64,000 nt of DNA from Phycisphaerae bacterium (lineage in GTDB: Bacteria > Planctomycetota > Phycisphaerae > UBA1845 > PWPN01), in NCBI GenBank assembly GCA_018003015.1, contig JAGNEZ010000010.1:1-64000 (forward strand), read 5' to 3'. Shown here in pieces: positions 35,575 to 43,579 of this stretch (its first letter is position 1; every line of letters begins with the position of its first letter). The notes beneath the pieces are model-generated. The model was not told the origin of the DNA. It did not search any database and was given only the letters and a program-made list of their open reading frames with translations. Both the position numbers and the translations under genes were made by a program.

Positions 35575-38445
35575 GTGAGTCGTTCGACGGTGAGAATCCT
35601 ACCGCTCAGCATCGTTGGCCTGAGCCTGCCGATCATGGCGGGATGCGCCTCGTTCACGGCGGCGACCGGCCCGATCCAGGTCTGGGTCGTGCCGGAATCG
35701 GTGACCGTCCATCCCGATGCCCTGCCCGAGGGCGAAAACGAGGTCTACCGTGAGGCTGATGGGCGGGTCCGGCTCAGCGCCGCCGTCAATGAGACCGTGG
35801 CTTTTCAGGTTGTGATGCGAACCCGCCAGGTCGGCAGGGTCATGAGTGTCGCTCTCGATCCACTTCGCCTGGGCGACCAGACGGTCGGACTCGATCGAAT
35901 TGCCCTGTTTCGTGAGGTCCGCGTGGCCGTCGAGGACTACCCGGCTTGGTATCTTCGGCTGACGCCGGATCTACGCAAGCTCCGGTTTTTCCCGGACGTT
36001 CTCGTGCCGCTGACCGCCCCGCGTGGCGCCTTGCCGATCTCGCTTCGCGCCGGTGAATGCGAGGTGGTCTGGGCTGAGGTTCGCGTTCCGCCCGGCACGC
36101 CGGCGGGCCCATACGACTCCGCCATTCATATTACCCCCGCAGGGGGTCCGGCTGTGAACCTGGCTTTGACGCTGGAGGTCTGGCCCTTCGCCCTGCCCCA
36201 GACCAGCCACTTGGCCGCCCTGGCCACCGTCGATACCGCCAAGCTGCTGCGTCAGCACGTTGAGTTGCATGGTCGTCCGTACACCCCCAACCGGTTGACG
36301 TTCGACGATCCCGGCTATCAACGGGCAGTGACCGTCCTGGATAGCGCCACGCACCTGCTTCACGATCATCGGTGTAGTCCGATTCTGGCCGACATCCAGC
36401 CCTTCCGCCGCCTGGGCGGGTCCGGAGAAGCGGAACTGGACTGGACGGACTATGACCGGCTGGTCGCGGGCCTGATCGACGGTACGGTTTTCGATGACCG
36501 GGCAGCAGCTCCTGCGTGGCCCCTGCCCATCGACGAGCGCCGGCCGCCACCGGAACTGTATGGCGGGTGGGGATCTCCCGACTACCAACGGATGCTGACG
36601 GATTATCTCCGGCAGTGCATCGGGCATTTCGTCGAGCGCCGCTGGATGGATCAGCACTATGCGTTCATGGGGGTTCCGGGGCGATCGCAGGCTGAACGAT
36701 ATCGCCAGTACAGGGCCCTGGGTGAGCTGTTCAAGCAGATCGATGGTCGGCTGAGGATGGTGTGCCCGGTCCCGTCGGAGTCGATGGCCGCCTACGGTTG
36801 GCGTGATGACGGTTTCGTGGACCTGGGCGAGCTGGTTGCGGTCTGGGCGGTGCCCGCCAGTCTGGCCGACGCCGAAGAACTCGCCCGGCAGCGGGCGGCG
36901 GGGCGGCGAACGTGGTTGAACCCCGACCGACCACCGTACAGCGGTTCACTCTCCATGCTGGCGGCGCCGGTGGATGCCCAAACGCTGGCCTGGCAGGCGT
37001 ACCGGTTCGGCTGTGATGCCATCCTGCTGCCCGGCATCAACGCATGGGCGGACGACGGCGTACCGCGGTCTTCGGGCAGCGAAGGTTGCCTGCTCTGGCC
37101 CGGCAAGCCCTACGGGCTGGAGGGTCCGGTACCCTCGATCCGGCTGAAACGACTGCGCCGCGGGTTACAGGACTATGAATACCTCTGGCTGCTGGCGCGA
37201 AACCGTCGTCCGGGGATTGCCCGCATCTTCTCCGAGGATCTCTTCCCGTTCGGGGGCGCCGGCTGCTATGGCGAGCACTTGCTGGACGGGCGGCCGAACG
37301 GCTGGGCAACTGACCCGACCGCGTGGTCCCTGGCTCGCAAGCTGATGGCCAACGAGCTGACCGCGGCGATCCAGCAGCCCGCCTCCGCTCCGACCCAGGA
37401 CGAGGCCAGCGAAACAAAGCGGCTCTCACAACAGATTGAGTGGGCCCGGCTCACCCGGGCGGTGCGCAACGTTCGCGTGGCAGTGGAGGGTATCCGGGTG
37501 CAGGGCTCGCCAGGCACGCCCGACGGGCTGAGCGTGACCGCGACGGTCGCGGTGTTCAATGCGACTCGTCAGGCAGTGAGCGGGCGTCTGACCGTCGCCG
37601 AGGCGCCGCAGGCTTGGACCCAGGGCGAGACGGCGGCCACGGTTCAGAGTCTCGCCTCGGCCCGCACCGCCCGGCGCGATGTGGTCATGGAAGCCCCGTC
37701 GCTGGAGGCCCGTCTCGAGGGTGTCACGCCGTTCAAGCTGGCGTTCACCCCGGAGAGTGGTGACGCGGTGATGGCAACCGGCCGACTGTGCGTCCTGACC
37801 TCGCAGCGGCTGGCCCGGCCACTCACCATCGACGGCAAGCTCGACGACTGGCCGCTCGGGGCCGGCAACGTGGCGGGTGACTTCGTCCTCGTGGGGGCCC
37901 TGGACATACCCAAGCAGGGCCGTCCTTCACCCGATCGACTGTCCCAGATCACCACCGCATTCGTCACCCATGACGACGAGTACCTGTACATCGCTTTTGC
38001 CTGCGACGACGACAAGATGGCCGAGCGCCGCCTCTCTCGTGACAATCAGGTGCGTTACGACGAACTATGGCCGACGGGCGAGGATCTGGTCGAAGTGGTG
38101 CTCGACCCGAGCGGGAAGGTGGTCGACCCCGGCGAGTTGTTCCATGTCGTGATCAAGGCCAATGGGGCGGTGATCACCCAGCAAGGGGTGCCGTGTCTTG
38201 CCCGGGTGGCCCGGTGCGAGGACTGGCCGGCCCGGGTCACGGCGGCGGTGGATGATCAATCTCGTTCGGGCCGGTGGAGCGTGGAGATCCGCATTCCCCT
38301 GGCCTCGCTCGGTCCGCGAGCGACATTCTGCGGTGTCAATTTCGGGCGGTTCATCCCCCGCCTGGGCGAGTACGGCTCCTGGTCGGGGTCCCGAAGGCAT
38401 CTTTACAGCCCGGTGACCCTGGGCAACCTCTACCTGCCGAAGTAA
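35575..38445 (+). CDS. Lipoprotein with DUF4091 and CBM9-like domains
   Basis: A 956-residue lipoprotein: leader to about residue 24 with lipobox IMAGC. The middle (about 60-600) resembles the DUF4091 glycoside-hydrolase-like family: a beta-sandwich with VNETVAFQVVMRTRQ, then a barrel containing YAFMGVPGRSQAERY, LNPDRPPYSGSL, and GLQDYEYLWLLARNR near residue 545. The last 200 residues begin TIDGKLDDWPLGAGN, the CBM9/DOMON-type sugar-binding start, and include VNFGRFIPRLGEY. It is probably attached to the outer membrane and acts on polysaccharide. The start is a GTG with a poor ribosome-binding site, so the exact N-terminus is uncertain. Confidence 0.8.
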   Translation: MSRSTVRILPLSIVGLSLPIMAGCASFTAATGPIQVWVVPESVTVHPDALPEGENEVYREADGRVRLSAAVNETVAFQVVMRTRQVGRVMSVALDPLRLGDQTVGLDRIALFREVRVAVEDYPAWYLRLTPDLRKLRFFPDVLVPLTAPRGALPISLRAGECEVVWAEVRVPPGTPAGPYDSAIHITPAGGPAVNLALTLEVWPFALPQTSHLAALATVDTAKLLRQHVELHGRPYTPNRLTFDDPGYQRAVTVLDSATHLLHDHRCSPILADIQPFRRLGGSGEAELDWTDYDRLVAGLIDGTVFDDRAAAPAWPLPIDERRPPPELYGGWGSPDYQRMLTDYLRQCIGHFVERRWMDQHYAFMGVPGRSQAERYRQYRALGELFKQIDGRLRMVCPVPSESMAAYGWRDDGFVDLGELVAVWAVPASLADAEELARQRAAGRRTWLNPDRPPYSGSLSMLAAPVDAQTLAWQAYRFGCDAILLPGINAWADDGVPRSSGSEGCLLWPGKPYGLEGPVPSIRLKRLRRGLQDYEYLWLLARNRRPGIARIFSEDLFPFGGAGCYGEHLLDGRPNGWATDPTAWSLARKLMANELTAAIQQPASAPTQDEASETKRLSQQIEWARLTRAVRNVRVAVEGIRVQGSPGTPDGLSVTATVAVFNATRQAVSGRLTVAEAPQAWTQGETAATVQSLASARTARRDVVMEAPSLEARLEGVTPFKLAFTPESGDAVMATGRLCVLTSQRLARPLTIDGKLDDWPLGAGNVAGDFVLVGALDIPKQGRPSPDRLSQITTAFVTHDDEYLYIAFACDDDKMAERRLSRDNQVRYDELWPTGEDLVEVVLDPSGKVVDPGELFHVVIKANGAVITQQGVPCLARVARCEDWPARVTAAVDDQSRSGRWSVEIRIPLASLGPRATFCGVNFGRFIPRLGEYGSWSGSRRHLYSPVTLGNLYLPK

Positions 38446-38581
38446 GCGGGCGTCGCGGATCCGGGGAGATCCCTCCAAATGCGCTGGCTGGGTCGTTCGG
38501 CGACGTTGCGGCGAGCGACAGTGGGCGGTACACTGGACCCTACAGGCTGATTCGTACGTTGCCGCGTACGATTCCACCAGG

Positions 38582-38616
38582 CGAGCCGGGCGACGAACCC
38601 GGCTCGGCCTGTTTTC
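38582..38616 (+). terminator. Hairpin terminator after the DUF4091 gene
   Basis: CGAGCCGGG (38582-38590) and CCCGGCTCG (38598-38606) form a perfect nine-pair stem with loop CGACGAA; GCCTGTTTT follows. It lies 137 bases after the stop. The T-run is short, so termination may be partial. Confidence 0.5.
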
Positions 38617-38678
38617 GCGGCCGCGCCACGGGCCATCCCAGCAGGCCGCAGGGCGGTCGATCTCCTGGTCGGTTCCGC

Positions 38679-39362
38679 TCATCGATGCCGGCTCGCGTCC
38701 CCGGCGTCGGTGGCGTGTCGGGCGATGAACTCATTGACCCGATCCGCATGGGTCAGGTTGATCATGTGACCCCCGTCGGGAATGACCAGGTCGGGCTTGA
38801 CCTTGCGGAGGGGAATGATCCGATCCCTTGCGCCGTGGATGTGGTGAACGGGACAGGTGGGTGGTGGGTCTCCGTTCCACTGCAGGATCATCCGGCCGAT
38901 CCGGCGCAGGTGGGGCACAGGTACTGACAAGGACATGTCCCGGATGAGCCGAGACTGGTGCTCAGTGAGCGATTCGAGCCGGGCGAGGAGGCGGCAGCTC
39001 GCCTGGCCGCGCCGGCGAATGAACCAATCGGGACACAAGTGCGAGAGCCATCTCAAGGGCCAGAACGTGCGTGGAATGGCGGCGTTGCCGCGGCAGGAGG
39101 CAATCAGCAGCACGCATCTCGGGTGGACGAGTGACCCGATCTGACAAGCTAGCATACCGCCAAATGAGACGCCGCCAACCACGCAGGTTTGGTCGATCGC
39201 CAGGGACCGGGCAGTGCGGGCCGCGTACGCCGGGAGGCTTTCGTCCGCCTCCGCCACCGGCATTGGAGGCGTTTCGATCTCCAGCCCCCCTTCTCGCTGC
39301 GGGCCAAAGAGCCGCTCGTCACAGCCCATGCCAGGAAACAGAATGATCCGGGGTGCGGCCAT
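38679..39362 (-). CDS. Alpha/beta hydrolase
   Basis: A 227-residue hydrolase of the alpha/beta fold. The strand PRIILFPGMGCDERLFG near the start forms the oxyanion loop. The nucleophile elbow is VVGGVSFGGMLACQ (Ser about 75), the acid HIHGARDRIIPLRK (Asp about 187) and the base PDGGHMINL (His about 206). A short lid lies at about 105-160. The start was set at the ATG at 39362; the frame is open much farther upstream, but that part is antisense to tsaB. No substrate can be deduced. The gene is divergent from tsaB by 51 bases. Confidence 0.8.
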   Translation of the reverse strand: MAAPRIILFPGMGCDERLFGPQREGGLEIETPPMPVAEADESLPAYAARTARSLAIDQTCVVGGVSFGGMLACQIGSLVHPRCVLLIASCRGNAAIPRTFWPLRWLSHLCPDWFIRRRGQASCRLLARLESLTEHQSRLIRDMSLSVPVPHLRRIGRMILQWNGDPPPTCPVHHIHGARDRIIPLRKVKPDLVIPDGGHMINLTHADRVNEFIARHATDAGDASRHR

Positions 39363-39413
39363 GCGGACAGTAGAACGGTTGGATATCGCCGACGCAAGTC
39401 CGGAGCCGCTACA

Positions 39414-40151
39414 ATGGTGGTCGTGACCCTGCAAGGACCGCGCATCCTGGTGATCGAGACCTCCAGCCGGGTGGGCAGCGTCGCCCTGGCGACGGACGGG
39501 GGCGTGGTGAGCGCCGAGCGATTGCCCGGACGGATGCGGCACGCGGGTGAGCTCATGCCTGCCGTGGACAGCATGCTCAGGCAGGCGCGCTGGCCGGCGA
39601 ACACCCTTACCGACATTTACCTCTCGATCGGCCCGGGTAGTTTCACCGGGCTGCGGATTGCGGTCACTGTTGCCCGCACGCTGGCGTGGTCGATCGGCAC
39701 CCGGATCGTGGCGGTCCCCACCGTTGACGGCCTCTCGCACAATGCCTTCTCGGCAATACCGCGACCGGAGCATGTGGCCGTGCTCCTGGATGCCAAGCAG
39801 GCCCAGGTCTTTGCGGCGGCGTTTTCGCTGCGCGATGGAGCCTACGAGAAGGTGATCGACGCGCACATGGCTCCTCCGGCCGAGTTTCTGGCCCGCTGCC
39901 CGCGTCCGCTGAGCGTGCTGGGGGAGGGGATTCCATACCATCGGCAGGCGATCGACGACGGCGGCGTCACGGTGATGGCGGAGGAGCTGTGGTGGCCGCG
40001 GGCAGAGCATGTGCTGGCCGTGGGTCGGACCCGGGCCATGCAGGGGCAATTCACACCCAGTGGCGAGTTGCTGCCTTTGTACATCCGTCGTCCAGAGGCG
40101 GAGGAGAAATGGGAGCGGCTGCAAGGCCCTGACCGCGAGCCGAGCCGGTGA
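39414..40151 (+). CDS. tsaB: tRNA threonylcarbamoyladenosine biosynthesis protein TsaB
   Basis: A 245-residue ASKHA-fold protein that supports TsaD in making the t6A base next to the anticodon of ANN-decoding tRNAs. The N-terminal ILVIETSSRVGSVALATDGG is the ATPase-like first motif, and SIGPGSFTGLRIAVTVAR, the strongest family signature, starts near residue 64. The C-terminal half, which varies in the family, is present (VAVLLDAKQAQVFAAAF and later PLYIRRPEAEEKW). The ATG at 39414 fits the family start and has GGAG about nine bases upstream. A longer in-frame start at 39189 is antisense to the hydrolase gene. Confidence 0.9.
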   Translation: MVVVTLQGPRILVIETSSRVGSVALATDGGVVSAERLPGRMRHAGELMPAVDSMLRQARWPANTLTDIYLSIGPGSFTGLRIAVTVARTLAWSIGTRIVAVPTVDGLSHNAFSAIPRPEHVAVLLDAKQAQVFAAAFSLRDGAYEKVIDAHMAPPAEFLARCPRPLSVLGEGIPYHRQAIDDGGVTVMAEELWWPRAEHVLAVGRTRAMQGQFTPSGELLPLYIRRPEAEEKWERLQGPDREPSR

Positions 40152-40237
40152 CGTTCACGCTTCGCTCGGGGCAGTGCCCGGGTCGGAGGTGATCAGCAGA
40201 CGGTGTCAGGAAACGATCCAACGAGGAGGCGCCGGGG

Positions 40238-40477
40238 TTAGCAGAACCCTCCGGATATCGCGCTCATCAGGCTCGTGGTCACTGTGCTGCTGGTATTCGG
40301 CAACAGGGTCGTGAACCAGGCGGCGATCATCGCCTGGGCGAAGTCGCTCAAGCCGTTGACGACAGCCGTCTGCACGTCGGGATCGTTGCAGCCGACGGCG
40401 CCCACCACGAGCAGGATGGCGGTCCCGAAAGCCATAAGGCGACGACGTGACGATCGCTGTAAGTGGGAAAGCTTCAT
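40238..40477 (-). CDS. Small lipoprotein, unknown
   Basis: A 79-residue peptide with a basic N-region (QRSSRRRL), a hydrophobic leader (FGTAILLVVGAVG) and lipobox GAVGC at Cys30, so the mature part has 50 residues. The rest has DPDVQTAVVNGLSDFAQAM, an aromatic patch AWFTTLLPN, a Thr/Ser-rich stretch and a final GGFC. GGGAGG precedes the ATG by six bases. I do not recognise a family. Short lipoproteins of this build with NGLxxFxxxxI helices are common in planctomycetes. The C-terminal cysteine is unusual. Confidence 0.62.
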   Translation of the reverse strand: MKLSHLQRSSRRRLMAFGTAILLVVGAVGCNDPDVQTAVVNGLSDFAQAMIAAWFTTLLPNTSSTVTTSLMSAISGGFC

Positions 40478-40746
40478 GCAAATCCTCCCGCGAGTAGCCG
40501 GGTGTTCATCCACACAGAGCGGCTGGGACCTGCAAGGGTCGGCCCGCCCATCCCTGCCCTATCATTATACCGACAGTCCGAACATCGGTTGATGCCGTCC
40601 GGGGAATGAGTTCCGAGACGTACCCCTACCCCTGCCTGGACGGGCGAAAACATGATACCATCGCCCGGGGCACGGGACCACTTGTTTTCGGTTCGGTCGT
40701 TACTTCAATCATTACAAGGCCTTACGTCATTCGAGCCGCCCCGGCG
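40478..40746. other. Intergenic interval between small lipoprotein and zinc-ribbon gene
   Basis: These 269 bases contain no supported gene. Both flanking genes are on the minus strand. Likely promoter elements for the lipoprotein gene should be here, but I saw no strong match to a consensus. Confidence 0.4.
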
Positions 40747-41487
40747 TCAGACCGCGATGCCGCTGGACTCAAGGAAGAGGATGCGCGAGCAGGTCTGGCA
40801 CTGGTAGACCTTGTCGCCGGACTGCAGGGCGTTGACGATCTCGAGGGGGATGGACATGTTGCATCCATTGCACACGAACTCGGCCCGCTTGGGGTGGGTC
40901 TTGTGGAGGAGGGCCATGGCCTCGCCGTCGTGTTTCTCGCAGGTTTTCTCGAAGATCTGGAGGACACCCAAGGGGACGAGTGCGGCGGCTTCGGCGCGTT
41001 GACTCTCGAGTTCCTTGACCTCGGCGGCCAATTCGGCTTCGTTGGCTGCGGCGACGCGGGTCAGTTCGGCGACCTGGGCGTGCTCTTTCTCAAGCCTAGC
41101 TTTGAAGTCCCGTTCCTTCTTGCGTTCCTCGTCGACGCGGCCCATGACCGCGAGGACCTGATCCTCGATCTTGAGGCTGTCGGCCTTCTCCATGTTGAGC
41201 TGGGTCAACAGGGCGGCGTATTCTTTGTTTGACTTGGTGCGATTGAGGGCTTCCTTGAGCTTCTGGATGTGTTCTTCCTTGGCCTTGCGGTCGAGCTCGA
41301 ACCGGTCGGCACCGGCCTGAGCCTGCTTGATGCTCTGATGGGTCTCGGCGATCTGCTGCTCCAGCTTGGAAACTCGCTTGCGGCAGACTTCAACGCTTCG
41401 GCGCTTGGAGAGGATCTTCTCATTGAGGTTGCGGAGTTGATTCTCGATGGTCTGCAGCCGAAGCAGTGCGTCCAGCGTGGCTCCCAT
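40747..41487 (-). CDS. Coiled-coil protein with C4 zinc ribbon (CdsZ/DUF164 type)
   Basis: A 246-residue protein: a long antiparallel coiled coil from about residue 10 to 180 (heptads such as LEQQIAETHQSIKQAQ and EAELAAEVKELESQRAEA), then a zinc ribbon with FVCNGCNMSIPLE and VYQCQTCSRILFLE. This is the architecture of the C4-type zinc ribbon family (DUF164), which has been linked to nucleic acid binding and secretion-regulation roles in chlamydiae and others. The start ATG at 41487 is preferred to a GTG six bases earlier. The upstream neighbour is divergent panB. Confidence 0.85.
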   Translation of the reverse strand: MGATLDALLRLQTIENQLRNLNEKILSKRRSVEVCRKRVSKLEQQIAETHQSIKQAQAGADRFELDRKAKEEHIQKLKEALNRTKSNKEYAALLTQLNMEKADSLKIEDQVLAVMGRVDEERKKERDFKARLEKEHAQVAELTRVAAANEAELAAEVKELESQRAEAAALVPLGVLQIFEKTCEKHDGEAMALLHKTHPKRAEFVCNGCNMSIPLEIVNALQSGDKVYQCQTCSRILFLESSGIAV

Positions 41488-41706
41488 ATTCACATTTCCA
41501 TGTCTTGGTCGGCGGACCAGCAGGTATCAGCTTGTCAACCGCGTTCCGATCGCCGCTCGGAGACGCCGCCCTGACAGTGCCCCGACACGGTCGATCGGAT
41601 GCGCCCATGTCGAGCAAAGGGCAAGGAGTTATTATCCGCGTTCCGAGCACCGTTCGCAAGGCCGAATCGCTTGTGAACTCGCGAATTCCTCCTTATGCTG
41701 GACTGG

Positions 41707-42564
41707 ATGAGCACGCCCGAGAAAATCACGGTGGGCACGCTGGCGGCGGCCAAGCGGGCCGGGCGCAAGTTCAGCGTCTTGACCTGCTATGACGCGGCAT
41801 TCGCACGACTTATGGCCGCGTCCGGCGTTGAGGTTCTGCTCGTCGGCGACACCGCGGGGGAAGTGGTCCTGGGGTTGTCGAGCACCCGCGACGTACCGGC
41901 GGAGTTTCTGCTCGGCATCACCGCGGCGGTTCGTCGCGCCGCCCCGGGGGCGTTCGTGATGGCCGATCTCCCCTGGTTCTACCGCCAGGAGGACGTGACC
42001 GGCACGGTGGCCGGGTGCGGGCGCTTCGTCCGCGAAACCCAGGCTGACGCGGTTAAAGTCGAGGTTACAGGAAAGGACGCCGCCCTGGTCTCCGCGATCC
42101 GTGCCTCGGGCATACCGGTTGTGGCCCATCTGGGTCTGCTGCCGCAGTGGATCACCGGACGAGAGGGCTACCGGGCGTTCGGCCGCGACGCGAAGGAGGC
42201 TGCCCAACTGATCGAGGATGCCGCTCGTCTGGAAGCTGCTGGCGCTTCTCTCCTCCTCCTGGAGGCCGTGGCGAGCGAGGTGGCGGGCGAGATCACCGCC
42301 CGGGCGTCAGTGCCGGTGATCGGATGCGTGTCCGGCCCGCGCTGCGACGGGACAGTCGTGGTTCTGCACGACATGCTCGGACTGGGTGGAGGTCATCGGC
42401 CACGGGCGGTCAAGCAGTACCTGGATCTCTCCGCGGTCCTGTCGAAGGCGTTCCGAGACTACGTCGACGATATTCATGCGGGCCGGTTTCCGGTTGAGGC
42501 CGACGCGATCCACATGAGACCGGGCGAACTTGAGAAGCTTTCGGCACCTGCCGGAGGTCGCTGA
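41707..42564 (+). CDS. panB: 3-methyl-2-oxobutanoate hydroxymethyltransferase-like protein
   Basis: A 285-residue enzyme of the PanB family, which makes ketopantoate for CoA synthesis. KITVGTLAAAKRAGRKF is the typical start. The metal and substrate ligands are recognisable but divergent: LLVGDTAGEVVLG (Asp), VMADLPW (Asp), AVKVEVTGKD (Lys, lacking the usual EGG), HLGLLPQW and ALLLLEAVA-like SLLLLEAVASEV (Glu). GPRCDGTVVVLHDMLGL near the C-terminus is well kept. The ATG at 41707 or 41695 may be used. It is coupled to the next gene by TGATG. The role is probable rather than certain because of the divergence. Confidence 0.8.
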   Translation: MSTPEKITVGTLAAAKRAGRKFSVLTCYDAAFARLMAASGVEVLLVGDTAGEVVLGLSSTRDVPAEFLLGITAAVRRAAPGAFVMADLPWFYRQEDVTGTVAGCGRFVRETQADAVKVEVTGKDAALVSAIRASGIPVVAHLGLLPQWITGREGYRAFGRDAKEAAQLIEDAARLEAAGASLLLLEAVASEVAGEITARASVPVIGCVSGPRCDGTVVVLHDMLGLGGGHRPRAVKQYLDLSAVLSKAFRDYVDDIHAGRFPVEADAIHMRPGELEKLSAPAGGR

Positions 42565-43490
42565 TGCCGAGGCTGTCGGTGGTCATCCCGTGCTACAACG
42601 AGGCCGAGAACGTGGCCGAGCTGTACCGGCAGCTCTGTGAGGTGGTCAGCTGCGTCAGCGGCGACGCCGAGTTCCTGTTTGTCGACGACGGAAGCCGGGA
42701 TGGAACGCTGGCCCGGTTGCGCGGTCTGGCCGGGCGGGACGCGCGGGTGCGGGCGGTGAGCCTGTCGCGCAACTTCGGGCACCAGGCGGCCCTCTCGGCG
42801 GGGATCGACCATGCCCGGGGGGACGCAGTCGTGGTCATGGACGCCGACCTGCAACATCCGCCGGAGTTGATCCGCCGCTTCGTCGAGAAATGGGGCGAGG
42901 GCTACGACATCGTGTACGCCTACCGGGAGGGGGTCAAGCCGCGGCTGGGATACCGAATCATCAACCGGCTGATGAGGGTGCGAATTCCCCCCGAATCGGC
43001 CGACTTCCGGCTGATGGATCGCCGCGTCGTGGAGGCCTTCCGGCACATGCCGGAGCGGACCCGGTTCATCCGGGGCATGTTGAGTTGGCTGGGCTTCCGG
43101 CAGGCCGGCGTGGGATACCAGGACCGCGAGCGGTTTGCCGGTCAGCGGGCCTACACGCTGCACCAAACGGCCCGTATGGCCCTCAACGCGGTGCTGTCGT
43201 TCTCGATCATTCCGTTGCGGCTGGCGTCTTTGCTGGGTCTCGTGACGCTGCTGGCCGGGCTCGCGTACGCCGCTTACGTTCTATTCGCCTGGTGGAATGG
43301 CTGGGATCTGGCCCGCGGCTGGCCCGCCCTGATCATGACTATCCTGATCCTCGGCGGGGTCCAGCTCATCTGCCTGGGCATCATCGCGGAGTACATCGGG
43401 CGAGTGTTCGAAGAGGTGAAGCACCGGCCGCTGTACGTGGTCCGCGAGGAGGTCGGCGGTGGCAGCGAAACGGGACCCAGCGCCTCCTGA
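42564..43490 (+). CDS. Family 2 glycosyltransferase, polyprenyl-phosphate type
   Basis: A 308-residue transferase of the dolichol-phosphate-mannose synthase/GtrB/ArnC type, moving a sugar onto undecaprenyl phosphate. The GT-A domain has LSVVIPCYNEAENVAEL, FLFVDDGSRDGTL, SLSRNFGHQAALSAGIDHA and the DxD-like VVMDADLQHPPEL. RFIRGMLSWLGFRQ follows near residue 172. Two C-terminal membrane helices lie at about 212-246 and 258-285, ending IAEYIGRVFEEVKHRPLYVV, typical of the GtrB group. The gene overlaps panB by one base. It may serve lipid or wall glycan modification. Confidence 0.9.
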   Translation: MPRLSVVIPCYNEAENVAELYRQLCEVVSCVSGDAEFLFVDDGSRDGTLARLRGLAGRDARVRAVSLSRNFGHQAALSAGIDHARGDAVVVMDADLQHPPELIRRFVEKWGEGYDIVYAYREGVKPRLGYRIINRLMRVRIPPESADFRLMDRRVVEAFRHMPERTRFIRGMLSWLGFRQAGVGYQDRERFAGQRAYTLHQTARMALNAVLSFSIIPLRLASLLGLVTLLAGLAYAAYVLFAWWNGWDLARGWPALIMTILILGGVQLICLGIIAEYIGRVFEEVKHRPLYVVREEVGGGSETGPSAS

Positions 43491-43579
43491 CCCCGGACAT
43501 GCCGGGTGAGGTCCCGGCCCTCTCCTGGCTTAGCTCAGTGTTCCGCGATGGGCCATGCCATATCGCCGATGACCAGCGG

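Noticed and set aside
39363-40124. N-terminal extension of the alpha/beta hydrolase frame
   Set aside because: It is antisense to tsaB, whose family motifs are clear; the hydrolase fold starts at the ATG at 39362.
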